A DNA stretch of 64,000 nucleotides from Chitinophagaceae bacterium (GTDB lineage: Bacteria; Bacteroidota; Bacteroidia; Chitinophagales; Chitinophagaceae). Positions 30,934 to 42,168 of this stretch are shown here, piece after piece (the first letter of the stretch is position 1; each line of letters starts with the position of its first letter). The notes below the pieces were generated by a model. It made no database searches and had not been told where the DNA came from. It was given only the letters and a program-made list of their open reading frames with translations. A program made the position numbers and the translations under genes. The DNA lies in NCBI GenBank assembly GCA_947452965.1, contig CANGEW010000001.1, positions 1-64,000 on the forward strand, written 5' to 3'.

Positions 30934-31323
30934 ATGAGTTACGAATTAGCAGGCAAATTGGTTGCCAAATACGATACAGTGCAAAGAACAGAATCTTTCA
31001 AAACCAGAGAATTTGTAGTAGAAAAAACAGACGATATCAATGGTAGAACCATTGTTAATTTCGTAAAATTCCAATGCGTTCAAGATAAAACAGCCATTGT
31101 AGACCGAGTAAATACTGGTGACGACGTAAAAGTATATTTCAATATCAAAGGATCAAAATGGGAAAAAGAAGGTAAAACCAACTATATCACCAATCTTGAT
31201 GCATGGCGAATTGAACAACTACTTAAGTCTGGTAGCAGTGCGGGTGTTGATAATGAGTACCTAGAACCTTTAGACACCTTCTCATCCAACACTTCAGATG
31301 CTGTGGATGATTTGCCTTTCTAA
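30934..31323 (+). CDS. DUF3127-family protein with SSB-like acidic C-terminal tip
   Basis: MSYELAGKLVAKYDTVQRTESFKTREFVVEKTD...VNFVKFQC...GDDVKVYFNIKGSKWEKEGKTNYITNLDAWRIE; ends ...DAVDDLPF. Confidence 0.85.
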   Translation: MSYELAGKLVAKYDTVQRTESFKTREFVVEKTDDINGRTIVNFVKFQCVQDKTAIVDRVNTGDDVKVYFNIKGSKWEKEGKTNYITNLDAWRIEQLLKSGSSAGVDNEYLEPLDTFSSNTSDAVDDLPF

Positions 31324-31366
31324 TTTCAATTCAACACATCCCTGTTTTTAGGATAATACCTAACAC

Positions 31367-32944
31367 ATGCAACAAAAAATCACCTTAAGGCTTACCCCAG
31401 CTGACGCCGCAAACGTTGCCGGCATAAAAAAGCATATTGCCCAACATGCAGGGGTAAAAGAAACCGCTATTTCTGGATTCCAAATTCTAAAAAAATCAAT
31501 CGACGCCAGAGGCAAAAATGTATTGTTTAATATTACAGCCAACGCCTTTATCAATGAGCCATTCCATACTGAAGAGTCGATGAGTTTTCAATTCAAAGAT
31601 GTTCATCTTGCACCAAAAAAAGTTATTATCATTGGCGCAGGACCAGCAGGATTATTTGCCGCTCTTTTTCTAATTGAACAAGGCATCAAGCCTGTCATTT
31701 TAGAAAGAGGTAAAGATGTTAAAAGCAGAAGACGAGATTTAGCCACACTAAATAAACAAGGGATTGTAAATTCGGAAAGCAACTATTGTTTTGGCGAAGG
31801 TGGCGCAGGCACCTACTCTGATGGAAAATTATACACTCGAAGCAACAAAAGAGGAAACATCAATAGAATTCTAGCCCTGTTTGTAAAATTTGGAGCACCG
31901 GAGCATATTTTATACGACGCCCACCCTCACATTGGAACCAATAAGCTCCCACAAATCATAACAGCAATGAGGGAACAAATTATTTCCTGTGGTGGCGAAG
32001 TGCATTTTGAAAAAAAACTTTCCGGATTCAAATTAAATAGAAATAAAATTGAGCATGTTATCACATCAGACCAATCTACTTTTACGGCTGATGCTTACAT
32101 TCTAGCCACTGGTCATTCTGCCAGAGATATTTTTGAATTACTTTACCAAAATCATATTTTAATAGAAGCAAAACCTTTTGCACTGGGAGTTAGAATTGAA
32201 CACCCTCAGGAATTAATTGATAAAATACAATATCACTGCGATAATAGAAGCGAGTTCTTGCCACCGGCCTCTTATAGTTTAGTAGATCAAATTCATCAAA
32301 AAGGAGTATTTTCTTTTTGTATGTGTCCTGGAGGTATTATTGCACCTGCTTCTACAAACCCAAAGGAATTAGTCGTGAATGGATGGAGCCCCTCAAAAAG
32401 AAACAATCCTTTTGCTAATAGCGGCATGGTGGTTCAAATTGATGAAAAAGATGCAATAAAACACACCAAACATTTACAATTAGAACAAAACCATCCATTA
32501 CTATTCATGTACTTCCAACAATTGGTTGAACAAAAAGCCTTTGCGGCCGGAGGTGGAAAATTTGTTGCGCCAGCTCAACGATTAGTAGATTTTTGCGATC
32601 ATACCATTTCTGCAAGTCTTCCCAAAAACTCCTACCTGCCTGGATTACACTCTACGGATGTTAATGAAGTATTACCCCAATTTATCTCCAAAGTCTTAGC
32701 TGATGGATTCAAAGCGTTTGGAAAAAAAATGAAAGGCTACTTTACCAACGAGGCTATTGTAGTGGCAACTGAAAGCAGAACTTCCAGTCCTGTGAGAATA
32801 CCCCGACTTGCAAATGGAGAACACCCTCAACTTGCAAACCTTTATCCCTGCGGAGAAGGGGCAGGATATGCCGGCGGAATTGTTAGCGCAGCTATGGATG
32901 GCGAAAATATCGCTACAATGATTGCTGAAAAATTTAATGCCTAA
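31367..32944 (+). CDS. NAD(P)/FAD-dependent oxidoreductase (FAD-dependent dehydrogenase family)
   Basis: KVIIIGAGPAGLFAALFLIEQGIKPVILERG Rossmann motif; C-terminal NLYPCGEGAGYAGGIVSAAMDGENIA. Confidence 0.9.
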   Translation: MQQKITLRLTPADAANVAGIKKHIAQHAGVKETAISGFQILKKSIDARGKNVLFNITANAFINEPFHTEESMSFQFKDVHLAPKKVIIIGAGPAGLFAALFLIEQGIKPVILERGKDVKSRRRDLATLNKQGIVNSESNYCFGEGGAGTYSDGKLYTRSNKRGNINRILALFVKFGAPEHILYDAHPHIGTNKLPQIITAMREQIISCGGEVHFEKKLSGFKLNRNKIEHVITSDQSTFTADAYILATGHSARDIFELLYQNHILIEAKPFALGVRIEHPQELIDKIQYHCDNRSEFLPPASYSLVDQIHQKGVFSFCMCPGGIIAPASTNPKELVVNGWSPSKRNNPFANSGMVVQIDEKDAIKHTKHLQLEQNHPLLFMYFQQLVEQKAFAAGGGKFVAPAQRLVDFCDHTISASLPKNSYLPGLHSTDVNEVLPQFISKVLADGFKAFGKKMKGYFTNEAIVVATESRTSSPVRIPRLANGEHPQLANLYPCGEGAGYAGGIVSAAMDGENIATMIAEKFNA

Positions 32945-32988
32945 GCCTTACTATTTGACAGTACTTTTGCATTACCTAAAGCAATGCT

Positions 32989-33918
32989 ATGAATCTTATT
33001 GAATTGCATCAACTAAAAAAACACTTTGCTACCCAAAAAGCTGTCGATGACATCAGTTTCAACATCAAAGAAGGAAGTATTTTCGGTTTACTAGGGCCTA
33101 ACGGTGCTGGTAAAACGACACTCATCAGAATGATTACCGGAATTTTTCTGCCTGATAGCGGAGAAATATTATTTAATGGAAAAAAATTCAATCCTAATGA
33201 CGATGTTAGCAAGATAGGCTACATGCCCGAAGAAAGAGGTCTTTATAAAAAAATGAAAGTTGGTGAGCAAGCGTTATACTTGGCTCAATTAAAAGGAATG
33301 AGTCGTGGTGATGCAATGAAAAACCTTACAAAATGGTTTGTGAAATTAGAGATGGAAAGTTGGTGGAATAAAAAAGTGGAAGACCTAAGTAAAGGCATGA
33401 GTCAAAAACTACAATTTGTCACTACCGTGCTTCATCAGCCGCAATTGATTATTCTAGATGAGCCCTTCAGCGGATTAGATCCTGTGAATGCCAACCTTAT
33501 CAAAGAAGAAATTTATACCCTTGCGAAAAATGGCGCTACGATTATCTTCAGTACGCACAGAATGGAACAGGTAGAAGAAATTTGTGACCAAATTGCACTC
33601 ATCAACACTGGTAAAAAAATATTAGATGGAACGGTACATCAAGTGATACAAGATTTCAAAGAAAATATCTATAAAATAGGAATAGATGGCACCTATGAAA
33701 ACCTAAATCCTTCCTTGTTCACAATTATACAACACAAGCAAAATGAGATAAAACTAAAACTAAACGAAGGGATCACTACCAATCAACTGTTACAGTATTT
33801 TATCAATCAACAAGTTTCTATTCGTTCTTTTGAAGAAGAACTTCCTTCCTTAAATGATATTTTTATAAAACTGGTAGAGAATTCAAGCGCCAGTAGAACT
33901 TTTTTACAACAAAATTAA
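32989..33918 (+). CDS. ABC transporter ATP-binding protein (NatA-like)
   Basis: GLLGPNGAGKTTLIRMITGIF, LSKGMSQKLQFV, LIILDEPFSGLDP. Confidence 0.92.
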   Translation: MNLIELHQLKKHFATQKAVDDISFNIKEGSIFGLLGPNGAGKTTLIRMITGIFLPDSGEILFNGKKFNPNDDVSKIGYMPEERGLYKKMKVGEQALYLAQLKGMSRGDAMKNLTKWFVKLEMESWWNKKVEDLSKGMSQKLQFVTTVLHQPQLIILDEPFSGLDPVNANLIKEEIYTLAKNGATIIFSTHRMEQVEEICDQIALINTGKKILDGTVHQVIQDFKENIYKIGIDGTYENLNPSLFTIIQHKQNEIKLKLNEGITTNQLLQYFINQQVSIRSFEEELPSLNDIFIKLVENSSASRTFLQQN

Positions 33919-33929
33919 TTTTCTATTCT

Positions 33930-35228
33930 ATGAATAAAATCATCCTCATTATTAAAAGAGAATATCTTACTCGTGTAATGAAGAAATCTTTTTTAGTGAC
34001 CACGCTTCTGGTTCCTCTCATTATGTTTGGATTTTACATCGCCATCATAGGAATTTCCATGCAAGGAAATAATGATATTCAAAAAATAGCAGTAATTGAC
34101 AACGCTCATCTTTTTAATGGAAAAATTAAAAGTCAAAAAAAAGAATTGAGATTTTTTATCATTAATAACGAAACCGAAGCATCCTTTTTACCAAAATATA
34201 AAAAACTAGGATACACTTCTTTTTTACTCATTCCGGCAGATACCTCTAAAGTATATAAAGGTAAATTCATTTTGCACAGTGAAACTTCTGTGAATATCAT
34301 CACTATGGATGACATCCAAGAGCTTATCAATAATAACATTAGAACAAAACAATTACTGGCCAATGGTATTGATCCCCAAAAATTTGAGGAGGCCACTAAA
34401 GACGTTTATATAGAAAATACTATTGAAACTAAAGAAGGTTCTAAAAAAAGCGTGGCAGCCGTTTCTTATGGAGTAGCATTTTTTTGTGGCATCTTAATCT
34501 ACATCATGATGATGACATATGGTACACAAGTGCTTAGAGGTGTTACCGAAGAAAAAACTAATAGAATCGCAGAGGTTATCATTAGCTCTGTGAAACCTTT
34601 TCAATTAATGATGGGCAAAATAATTGGAATTGGTGCCGTAGGCCTCACTCAATTTTTGATTTGGTTGATTTTGCTAATAATGGTTCAATTTGCTATCCCC
34701 GTTTTTTTTCCTGAAGTCATTCAAAACATGGGTCAATCAAATGCAATGGCATCTGAAAATGTTCAAATCGCAAGTATTACACTAGAGGGTCTTTCTGCAT
34801 TACCGATTGGAAAAATTGCAGGTTGTTTTATTTTTTATTTTCTGACTGGATATATCACTTACGCCTCTATTTTTGCTGCGGTAGGTAGTGTAGTAAGTGA
34901 AGACCATCAGGAAGCTCAACAACTCATAACACCTGTCATGATGCCTATATTAATGGGATTTGTCATCATGACAAAAGCAGTAAACGACCCCAACAGTACG
35001 CTCGCAGTATTTGGCAGCATTTTTCCACTCACTTCACCAATTGTGATGATGGGAAGAATTACTTCGGATGTCCCGACCTGGCAACTGGCATTATCCATGT
35101 TTTGTTTGATTGGTTCTTTTATTTTATTTACCTGGATAACTGCAAAAATTTACAGGACTGGTATTTTGCTATATGGAAAAAAAATCACCTGGAGAGAAAT
35201 GATAAAATGGGCTTTTGTAAAAAATTAA
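33930..35228 (+). CDS. ABC transporter permease (NatB/ABC-2 like)
   Basis: MNKIILIIKREYLTRVMKKSFLVTTLLVPLIMFGFYIAI; EEKTNRIAEVIISSVKPFQLMMGKIIGIGAVGLTQFLIW. Confidence 0.9.
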   Translation: MNKIILIIKREYLTRVMKKSFLVTTLLVPLIMFGFYIAIIGISMQGNNDIQKIAVIDNAHLFNGKIKSQKKELRFFIINNETEASFLPKYKKLGYTSFLLIPADTSKVYKGKFILHSETSVNIITMDDIQELINNNIRTKQLLANGIDPQKFEEATKDVYIENTIETKEGSKKSVAAVSYGVAFFCGILIYIMMMTYGTQVLRGVTEEKTNRIAEVIISSVKPFQLMMGKIIGIGAVGLTQFLIWLILLIMVQFAIPVFFPEVIQNMGQSNAMASENVQIASITLEGLSALPIGKIAGCFIFYFLTGYITYASIFAAVGSVVSEDHQEAQQLITPVMMPILMGFVIMTKAVNDPNSTLAVFGSIFPLTSPIVMMGRITSDVPTWQLALSMFCLIGSFILFTWITAKIYRTGILLYGKKITWREMIKWAFVKN

Positions 35229-36166
35229 TACCTTCTTAGAAGGGTCAGCTCTTCCTGATAATCTTTCCATATTTCTTTTACAATGGCAGCAGCAGGCATG
35301 ATTTTATCTATTAAACAACTTGCCTGCCCAATCTCTAATTCCCCTTGTGTAAGATCCCCTTCAAACATTCCTTTTTTTGCACGACCTCTTCCAAGGATTT
35401 GCAATAAATCTTCTTTTGATGCCCCTTGCAATTCTGCTTGATTAATCTGAGTAAAGAAATCGTTTTTTATGAGTCGTACTGGAGTTAATTGTTTTAAGGA
35501 AAGCTGTGTATCACCTTCTTTTAAATGAATAACGGTATTCTTGAAATTAATATGACTCGAGGCCTCTTCGCTTGCTATAAACCTACTGCCTATCTGAACT
35601 CCAGCAGCACCCAAAACAGTTGCTGCAAGCATCTGCTTACCAGTAGCAATTCCACCTGCGGCAATTACAGGAATATCTACTGCTTTACAAACAGAAGGGA
35701 TTAATACCATGGTGGTGGTTTCTTCTCTACCATTATGTCCGCCCGCTTCAAATCCCTCAGCAACAACAGCATCACAACCTGCCTCTTGTGCTTTGACAGC
35801 AAATTTGCTGCTACTCACAACATGCACTACAATAATGCCGTGCTCTTTTAATTTAGTAGTATGTGTAACCGGATTACCGGCAGATGTAAATACAATAGGT
35901 ACCTTTTCTTCAATGATGGTTTGAATATGCTGGTCTATATCTGGATACAACATTGGCAAATTCACCCCAAATGGATTTTTAGTGGCTTGTTTACATTTCT
36001 GAATATGCTCTTTCAAAACTTCAGGATACATACTACCACTACCTATCAATCCTAACCCTCCAGCATTGCTAACTGCACTGGCTAAACGCCAACCACTTGC
36101 CCAAATCATTCCTGCCTGAACAATGGGTATTTCTATTTTGAATAATTCTGAGATAGAAACTTTCAT
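35225..36166 (-). CDS. Nitronate monooxygenase / FMN-dependent 2-nitropropane dioxygenase family
   Basis: IPIVQAGMIWASGWRLASAVSNAGGLGLIGSGSM...GCDAVVAEGFEAGGHNG...PVIAAGGIATGKQMLAATVLGAAGVQIGSRF. ATG at 36166 preferred. Confidence 0.9.
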   Translation of the reverse strand: MKVSISELFKIEIPIVQAGMIWASGWRLASAVSNAGGLGLIGSGSMYPEVLKEHIQKCKQATKNPFGVNLPMLYPDIDQHIQTIIEEKVPIVFTSAGNPVTHTTKLKEHGIIVVHVVSSSKFAVKAQEAGCDAVVAEGFEAGGHNGREETTTMVLIPSVCKAVDIPVIAAGGIATGKQMLAATVLGAAGVQIGSRFIASEEASSHINFKNTVIHLKEGDTQLSLKQLTPVRLIKNDFFTQINQAELQGASKEDLLQILGRGRAKKGMFEGDLTQGELEIGQASCLIDKIMPAAAIVKEIWKDYQEELTLLRRY

Positions 36167-36185
36167 GGAGTTTATAGTAGGTTTA

Positions 36186-37190
36186 TTATGATTTTCCACC
36201 TGCTAAATCAATAGCCGTATTATCGCCTATATTTAAATTTCTGCTAACCCCTTTTACTTCTGCATCGTTGCCTATCAATGAGCTATTCAATACGATTTCT
36301 ACTAAATTTGAATAGGCTCCGATAATAGAATCTTTAATGATTGATTGATTGATAACAGTATGTTCACCAATAGCAACATTGGGACCAATAACAGAATTTT
36401 TGATGACACAACCTTCGCCTATAGTAACCGGAGGAACAATAATTGTGTTTTGAAAAGAGTTTTTCTCAAATACGTTGCCACCAAACTTTTTCAACATGAT
36501 AGCATTAGAATAAAGTAAGGTTTCCTTCTTTCCGCAGTCAAACCAGTTAGACACTTTAAATGATTTAAATGACACCCCTTGCTGAATCATACATTCTAAA
36601 GCGTCTGTCAAATTAAAATCTACAAAATGGTCTTCGTTGGCTGAAATGATTTTATGTAAACATTGATACATAACATCGGTTTCAATAATCTTATAAATGC
36701 CTACCAATGCCATATTGCTTTTGGGTATCGTTGGCTTTTCTATCACCCTTGTAATGAACCCATCTTCGTCTTCTTCCGCTACACCAAAATTTCTTGGATC
36801 GTCAACATTTTTTAATCCCAATAAAGAACAAGGCGTCTCAATTACTTGTTTTACATCATATTCAGCTATTGTGTCACCCAATACGATGATTGCCTGATCA
36901 TTACCCACAATCTCCTGTGTTAATGAAACCGCATGACCAATTCCATGACGATCATTTTGTTGAACAAAATGAGATTGAATGTCAGGGTAGTTTTCGGTTA
37001 CATAATCCTGAATTTTTTCGCCTAAATAACCAATAATAAATACAAATTCTTGTATCCCAGCTTCCCTTAATTGATCTACAATGATGCTCAAAATGGTTTT
37101 ACCTGCAAGGGGGATTAATGCCTTAGGTTGTGTATAAGTATGTGGCCTCAACTTTGTGCCTGCACCTGCCACTGGAATAATAGCCTTCAT
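36186..37190 (-). CDS. Sugar-phosphate nucleotidyltransferase with C-terminal left-handed beta-helix
   Basis: MKAIIPVAGAGTKLRPHTYTQPKALIPLAGKTI; C-terminal hexapeptide-like repeats (IGEGCVIKNSVIGPNVAIGEHTVI). Confidence 0.9.
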   Translation of the reverse strand: MKAIIPVAGAGTKLRPHTYTQPKALIPLAGKTILSIIVDQLREAGIQEFVFIIGYLGEKIQDYVTENYPDIQSHFVQQNDRHGIGHAVSLTQEIVGNDQAIIVLGDTIAEYDVKQVIETPCSLLGLKNVDDPRNFGVAEEDEDGFITRVIEKPTIPKSNMALVGIYKIIETDVMYQCLHKIISANEDHFVDFNLTDALECMIQQGVSFKSFKVSNWFDCGKKETLLYSNAIMLKKFGGNVFEKNSFQNTIIVPPVTIGEGCVIKNSVIGPNVAIGEHTVINQSIIKDSIIGAYSNLVEIVLNSSLIGNDAEVKGVSRNLNIGDNTAIDLAGGKS

Positions 37191-37306
37191 AATTATTTAT
37201 TTCAAATGGTGAAATTAGGACATTTTTCATAGATAGCTTGTTGACAATTTTATAAACTATGTTGATAACCAAATAAACAAGATCTCTTTCAAAACCTTGT
37301 GATTTG

Positions 37307-37314
37307 TATCTTTG
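37307..37314 (+). promoter_or_regulatory. Candidate -7 box (TATCTTTG) for glyA
   Basis: TAnnTTTG match 18 nt upstream of the glyA ATG; no clear -33. Confidence 0.45.
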
Positions 37315-37331
37315 TAGTCAAATATATTTTT

Positions 37332-38612
37332 ATGTACAAAGACAATGCGATTTTTGATTTAATTGGAAAAGAATTAGATAGACAAAGACATGGTATTGAG
37401 CTCATTGCAAGTGAAAATTTCACAAGCATGGAAGTCATGAAAGCTATGGGATCAGTTCTTACAAATAAATATGCAGAGGGGTATCCTGGAAGAAGATACT
37501 ATGGAGGATGCGAAATTGTGGATCAGGTGGAGCAATTAGCGATTGACAGAATCAAGCAAGTTTTTAATTGCGAATATGCTAATGTTCAGCCCCATAGCGG
37601 AGCACAGGCAAATGCCTCTTTGATGTTAGCGATTTTACAGCCCGGTGATAAAATTCTCGGTCTTGATTTAAGCATGGGAGGACATTTAACACATGGCTCT
37701 CCTGTAAATTTTTCAGGAAAATATTTCAAACCCTCATTCTACGGGGTAAAAAAAGAAACCGGATTGATTGATTACGAAATGTTGGAAGAAAAAGCCAGAG
37801 CGGAGAAACCCCAGCTTATCATTTGTGGCGCTTCCGCATATAGTCGTGATATTGACTATGCAAGAATCAGAAAAGTTGCCGACGAAGTTGGAGCATTTGT
37901 ATTATGCGATATGGCACATCCGGCAGGACTGATTGCTAAAGGGTTATTATCTTCCCCTTTTGAACATTGTCATTTTGTAACAAGCACCACTCATAAAACT
38001 TTACGTGGGCCAAGGGGAGGAATTATTTTGATGAAGAAAGATTTTGAAAATCCTTTTGGATTAAAAGATTTGAAAGGTAATGTGAGAATGATGAGTAATT
38101 TGATTGACATGGCGGTATTTCCCGGAACTCAAGGGGGACCCCTAGAACATGTAATTGCCGCCAAGGCAGTTGCTTTTGGTGAATTATTATCTGATGAGTT
38201 TACCGATTACGTTACACAAGTTCAAAAAAATGCCCAAGCGATGGCTAAAGCATTCATAGCCAAGGATTATCAAATCATTAGTGGGGGCACCGACAATCAT
38301 TTAATGTTGATAGATTTACGTAATAAAAATATCACTGGAAAAAAAGCACAGGAAACGTTAGATAGAGCACATATTACACTCAATAAAAATGCCGTTCCTT
38401 TTGATGATAAAAGTCCTTTTGTAACTAGCGGCATACGTGTTGGCGTTCCTGCTATCACCACCAGGGGTATGAAAGAAAAAGATATGCAAACTGTTGTAGA
38501 TTTGATTGACCGCGTTTTGATGGATATAGATAATGAAGCGAATGTTGAATCCGTAAGAACAGAAGTAAATAAATTAATGAAACAATTCCCGCTGTATCCT
38601 GAGTTAGGATAA
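37332..38612 (+). CDS. glyA: Serine hydroxymethyltransferase
   Basis: [62 protein letters not shown] (PLP lysine). ATG at 37332 preferred. Confidence 0.97.
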   Translation: MYKDNAIFDLIGKELDRQRHGIELIASENFTSMEVMKAMGSVLTNKYAEGYPGRRYYGGCEIVDQVEQLAIDRIKQVFNCEYANVQPHSGAQANASLMLAILQPGDKILGLDLSMGGHLTHGSPVNFSGKYFKPSFYGVKKETGLIDYEMLEEKARAEKPQLIICGASAYSRDIDYARIRKVADEVGAFVLCDMAHPAGLIAKGLLSSPFEHCHFVTSTTHKTLRGPRGGIILMKKDFENPFGLKDLKGNVRMMSNLIDMAVFPGTQGGPLEHVIAAKAVAFGELLSDEFTDYVTQVQKNAQAMAKAFIAKDYQIISGGTDNHLMLIDLRNKNITGKKAQETLDRAHITLNKNAVPFDDKSPFVTSGIRVGVPAITTRGMKEKDMQTVVDLIDRVLMDIDNEANVESVRTEVNKLMKQFPLYPELG

Positions 38613-38637
38613 TCGTTTTACTATTAAATCGGCATGT

Positions 38638-39048
38638 ATGATACAAAGAATCCAAAGTATTTGGTTATTGTTAGCAAGCATATGCACTTTTTGCTCGCTT
38701 CAATTACCTTTTTATTCAGGAAGTTTAGCCAATAACAATGTAGTAGTGTTTGTAAATGGTATGTATAGTTTTCCCATTTCATTTGTAACTATTGTAATTG
38801 GTGTGCTTACGACAATTAGTATTTTTTTGTATAATAATCGCCCTTTACAAATGAGGTTTTGCTTGTTTAGCTTGATATTAGAAAGCTTATTGATCTTCCT
38901 TTATTTTACTCAAACGAAGCAATTCATTTCAGGCACACTATCTCTTTCTTCAATTTTGCAGTTATTAGTATTTTTCTTTGTGCTACTAGCTTTCAGAGGA
39001 ATCTTCAAAGATCACAAAATTGTAAAAGAAAGTGATCGTTTGAGATAA
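38638..39048 (+). CDS. DUF4293-like membrane protein
   Basis: MIQRIQSIWLLLASICTFCSLQLPFYSG start and four hydrophobic segments, as in DUF4293 proteins. Confidence 0.75.
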   Translation: MIQRIQSIWLLLASICTFCSLQLPFYSGSLANNNVVVFVNGMYSFPISFVTIVIGVLTTISIFLYNNRPLQMRFCLFSLILESLLIFLYFTQTKQFISGTLSLSSILQLLVFFFVLLAFRGIFKDHKIVKESDRLR

Positions 39049-39054
39049 TTAATA

Positions 39055-41904
39055 CTATAAAAATTTAGCCGTATAGCCCACCTTCTTTTTCTTTAATTCG
39101 GAAGGTGTTCCTGTAAACACTAAATTTCCTCCTTCAGCGCCTGCCTCAGCACCCAGATCAATAATCCAGTCACAACATTTCAACACATCTGTATTATGCT
39201 CAATTACAATGATGGAATGACCTTGATCTACCAACGCATTAAATGAGGTTAATAGTTTTTGAATGTCGTGAAAATGCAATCCTGTAGTTGGCTCGTCAAA
39301 AATAAACAACGTAGTGCCTTGCGATTTCCCCTTTCCTAAAAAAGAAGCTAATTTGACCCGTTGCGCTTCTCCTCCGCTTAAAGTATTAGAAGACTGCCCT
39401 AATTTCACATATCCCAATCCCACATCAGACAAAGGCTGAATAGCTTTCGCAATAGCTATTCCATTTTTTGAATCGTTAGTAAAAAATTCAATTGCCTCAT
39501 CTACACTCATTTCTAATAATTCGTGAATATTTTTATCATTATATCTAACTTCCAGTACTTCATCTTTGAATCGCTTTCCTTTGCACATATCGCATTCTAA
39601 ATGAACATCGGCCAAAAACTGCATTTCCACAACTTGCGAACCCTCTCCTTTACAAGTATCGCATCTGCCGCCATCCACATTAAATGAAAAATGTTTAGGC
39701 ATAAACCCCCGCATTTTGCTTAGAGGTTGTTTAGAATACAAGTCTCTTATTTCGTCATAGGCTTTTATATAGGTAACGGGATTGCTCCTACTAGACTTTC
39801 CAATAGGATTTTGATCTACCAATTCTAATTGTTTAATGTAATCAATATCTCCACTTAATTTTTTGTACATCCCAGGCTTATCTACAAATTCTCCTAAGTG
39901 CTTTTTTAATGCTGGATATAAAATCTGTTTGATTAACGTGGTTTTACCACTTCCGCTTACCCCGCTTACAGCACAAATTGTATGTAAAGGAAATTCAACG
40001 GTTATATTTTTTAAATTGTTCTCTTTTGCGCCCTCTACGGTGATGCTTCTGTTCCATTTTCTGGGGGTTTTAGGCGGCTCTATTTTTAAAGTGCCGGAAA
40101 GATATTTACCAGTTAAGCTTTTTTTATTTTGGATAATTTCTTCATAGTTTCCAGCAGCAACAAGTGTCCCACCTAAATGGCTAGCCAATGGGCCCATATC
40201 TATTATATAATCTGCTTCACGCATCATCATTTCATCATGCTCTACTACTACAACCGTATTCCCTAAGTCACGCAACTCTTTTAATACAGAAATAAGGCGC
40301 TCTGTGTCTCTTGAATGCAAGCCAATAGAGGGCTCATCTAATATGTATAATGAATTAGTTAAATTACTTCCTAAACTTCTAGTAAGTTGAATTCGTTGGC
40401 TCTCACCGCCGCTCAGTGTATTAGCTAATCTGTTAAGTGTAATATAACCTAGTCCAACATCTAGAAGTGTTTTTAATCGGTGATGAATCTCCAGGAGTAT
40501 TCTTTTTGCTACTTGCTGGTCATATTCACTCAAAGACAACTTTTCAAACCATTCATATAAATCTTTAACCGGCCATTCGCAAAGTTCTCCAATATGTTTT
40601 CCTCCGATTTTCACATACAACGCATCTTTTCGTAACCGATAACCTTTACAATCAGGGCAAGTCGTTCTGCCTCGATATCTACTCAATAAAACGCGATATT
40701 GTACTTTGTATAAATTCTGTTCTACTTCTTTAAAAAAATCATTGATGCCATAGGCATCTTTGTTACCATTCCAGAGTTCTTCCAATTGAGATGACGATAA
40801 TTCCATAATGGGTTTGTGAATCGGAAAATCAAACTTTTTAGCTGCCCTAATAAAAGCATCCTTCCATGAACTTAATTTTTCGCCTCTCCAAGGTGCAACG
40901 GCTCCTTCAAATAAACTCAATCGTTGATCCGGAATCACTAAATCTTTATCTATTCCTAATACATGAGAAAAACCTTCGCAAGTGGGACAGGCTCCAAATG
41001 GATTGTTGAATGAAAACAAGTTTGGGGCAGGTTCTTCAAACAGCATGCCATCTAATTCAAATTTATTACTGAATTGAAATGTTTTATTATCATTTATCAA
41101 CAACGTTACTACTCCTTCCCCTTCATAAAAAGCCGTTGATACAGAATCTGCTATTCTATGTAAATCATCTTGATCAAAATCTTTTTTAACTAAACGATCG
41201 ATTAAAACAAACGTGTCGGTTGTATTTGTTTTAGATGATTTGAAAACAGGATGCTTTTTATTTTCTAATAATTCTTCAATTCTGAGTACCTCTTTACTAA
41301 AATAAATTCTTGAAAATCCTTTTTGCAACAAAATAGAAAGCTCTTCTTCTATGTCTCGTTTAGCGTGTTTTTTAAACGGAACCAATAAAAGAATTTTATC
41401 ACCAGCTTTTAATTGATTGATTGTTTTAATAATATCTTCAACGTCATCTTTTTTCACTTCTGCTCCACTAACAGGAGATATGGTTTTTCCAACGCGAGCA
41501 AACAACAAACGTAAATAGTCATAAATTTCTGTCATACTGCCAACTGTACTTCTGGGTGTTCTAGTAACAACTTTTTGTTCAATGGCAATAGCGGGACAAA
41601 GACCTTGTATCATATCCACATCAGGCTTATTCATTCGTTGCATAAATTGTCTTGCGTATGAACTCAGACTCTCTGCATATCTTCTTTGGCCTTCTGCAAA
41701 CAAAGTATCTATTGTTAAAGAAGATTTTCCTGATCCAGAAACTCCCGTAACTACGACTAGTTTATTTCGTGGTATGGTTACCGTTACATTTTTTAAATTA
41801 TGTACTCGTGCGCCCTTAATCACAATATTATTAGAAGAATGTACGTTAGTAATAACAGGTTTTTTTATAGTGGTTTTTTCTTTCATTATCTTTTTGTTCA
41901 ACAC
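39055..41904 (-). CDS. Second UvrA-family protein (excinuclease subunit A paralogue)
   Basis: Full-length UvrA architecture ([94 protein letters not shown]). Confidence 0.92.
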   Translation of the reverse strand: MLNKKIMKEKTTIKKPVITNVHSSNNIVIKGARVHNLKNVTVTIPRNKLVVVTGVSGSGKSSLTIDTLFAEGQRRYAESLSSYARQFMQRMNKPDVDMIQGLCPAIAIEQKVVTRTPRSTVGSMTEIYDYLRLLFARVGKTISPVSGAEVKKDDVEDIIKTINQLKAGDKILLLVPFKKHAKRDIEEELSILLQKGFSRIYFSKEVLRIEELLENKKHPVFKSSKTNTTDTFVLIDRLVKKDFDQDDLHRIADSVSTAFYEGEGVVTLLINDNKTFQFSNKFELDGMLFEEPAPNLFSFNNPFGACPTCEGFSHVLGIDKDLVIPDQRLSLFEGAVAPWRGEKLSSWKDAFIRAAKKFDFPIHKPIMELSSSQLEELWNGNKDAYGINDFFKEVEQNLYKVQYRVLLSRYRGRTTCPDCKGYRLRKDALYVKIGGKHIGELCEWPVKDLYEWFEKLSLSEYDQQVAKRILLEIHHRLKTLLDVGLGYITLNRLANTLSGGESQRIQLTRSLGSNLTNSLYILDEPSIGLHSRDTERLISVLKELRDLGNTVVVVEHDEMMMREADYIIDMGPLASHLGGTLVAAGNYEEIIQNKKSLTGKYLSGTLKIEPPKTPRKWNRSITVEGAKENNLKNITVEFPLHTICAVSGVSGSGKTTLIKQILYPALKKHLGEFVDKPGMYKKLSGDIDYIKQLELVDQNPIGKSSRSNPVTYIKAYDEIRDLYSKQPLSKMRGFMPKHFSFNVDGGRCDTCKGEGSQVVEMQFLADVHLECDMCKGKRFKDEVLEVRYNDKNIHELLEMSVDEAIEFFTNDSKNGIAIAKAIQPLSDVGLGYVKLGQSSNTLSGGEAQRVKLASFLGKGKSQGTTLFIFDEPTTGLHFHDIQKLLTSFNALVDQGHSIIVIEHNTDVLKCCDWIIDLGAEAGAEGGNLVFTGTPSELKKKKVGYTAKFL

Positions 41905-42168
41905 TGCGAAATTAGGCTAAGATTGCGGTTAATACTGAGAAAAATACGCGATTTGTAAAATATACTGCGTAAATCTACGTATGGTTTTAGAGCACTACTA
42001 CTCGATTTTTCATTTTACGTAAAAAATTGTTTAAAATTTTTTGGAGGGATACAAAACGACTATACCTTAGCAGTACAATATCCAAATAAAGAAAAAAGGT
42101 TCCCTAAATTAACCGCTTCTTTAAAAAGATATTTCATCCAAATCCAAACCAACAAAAACTGAAAAACC

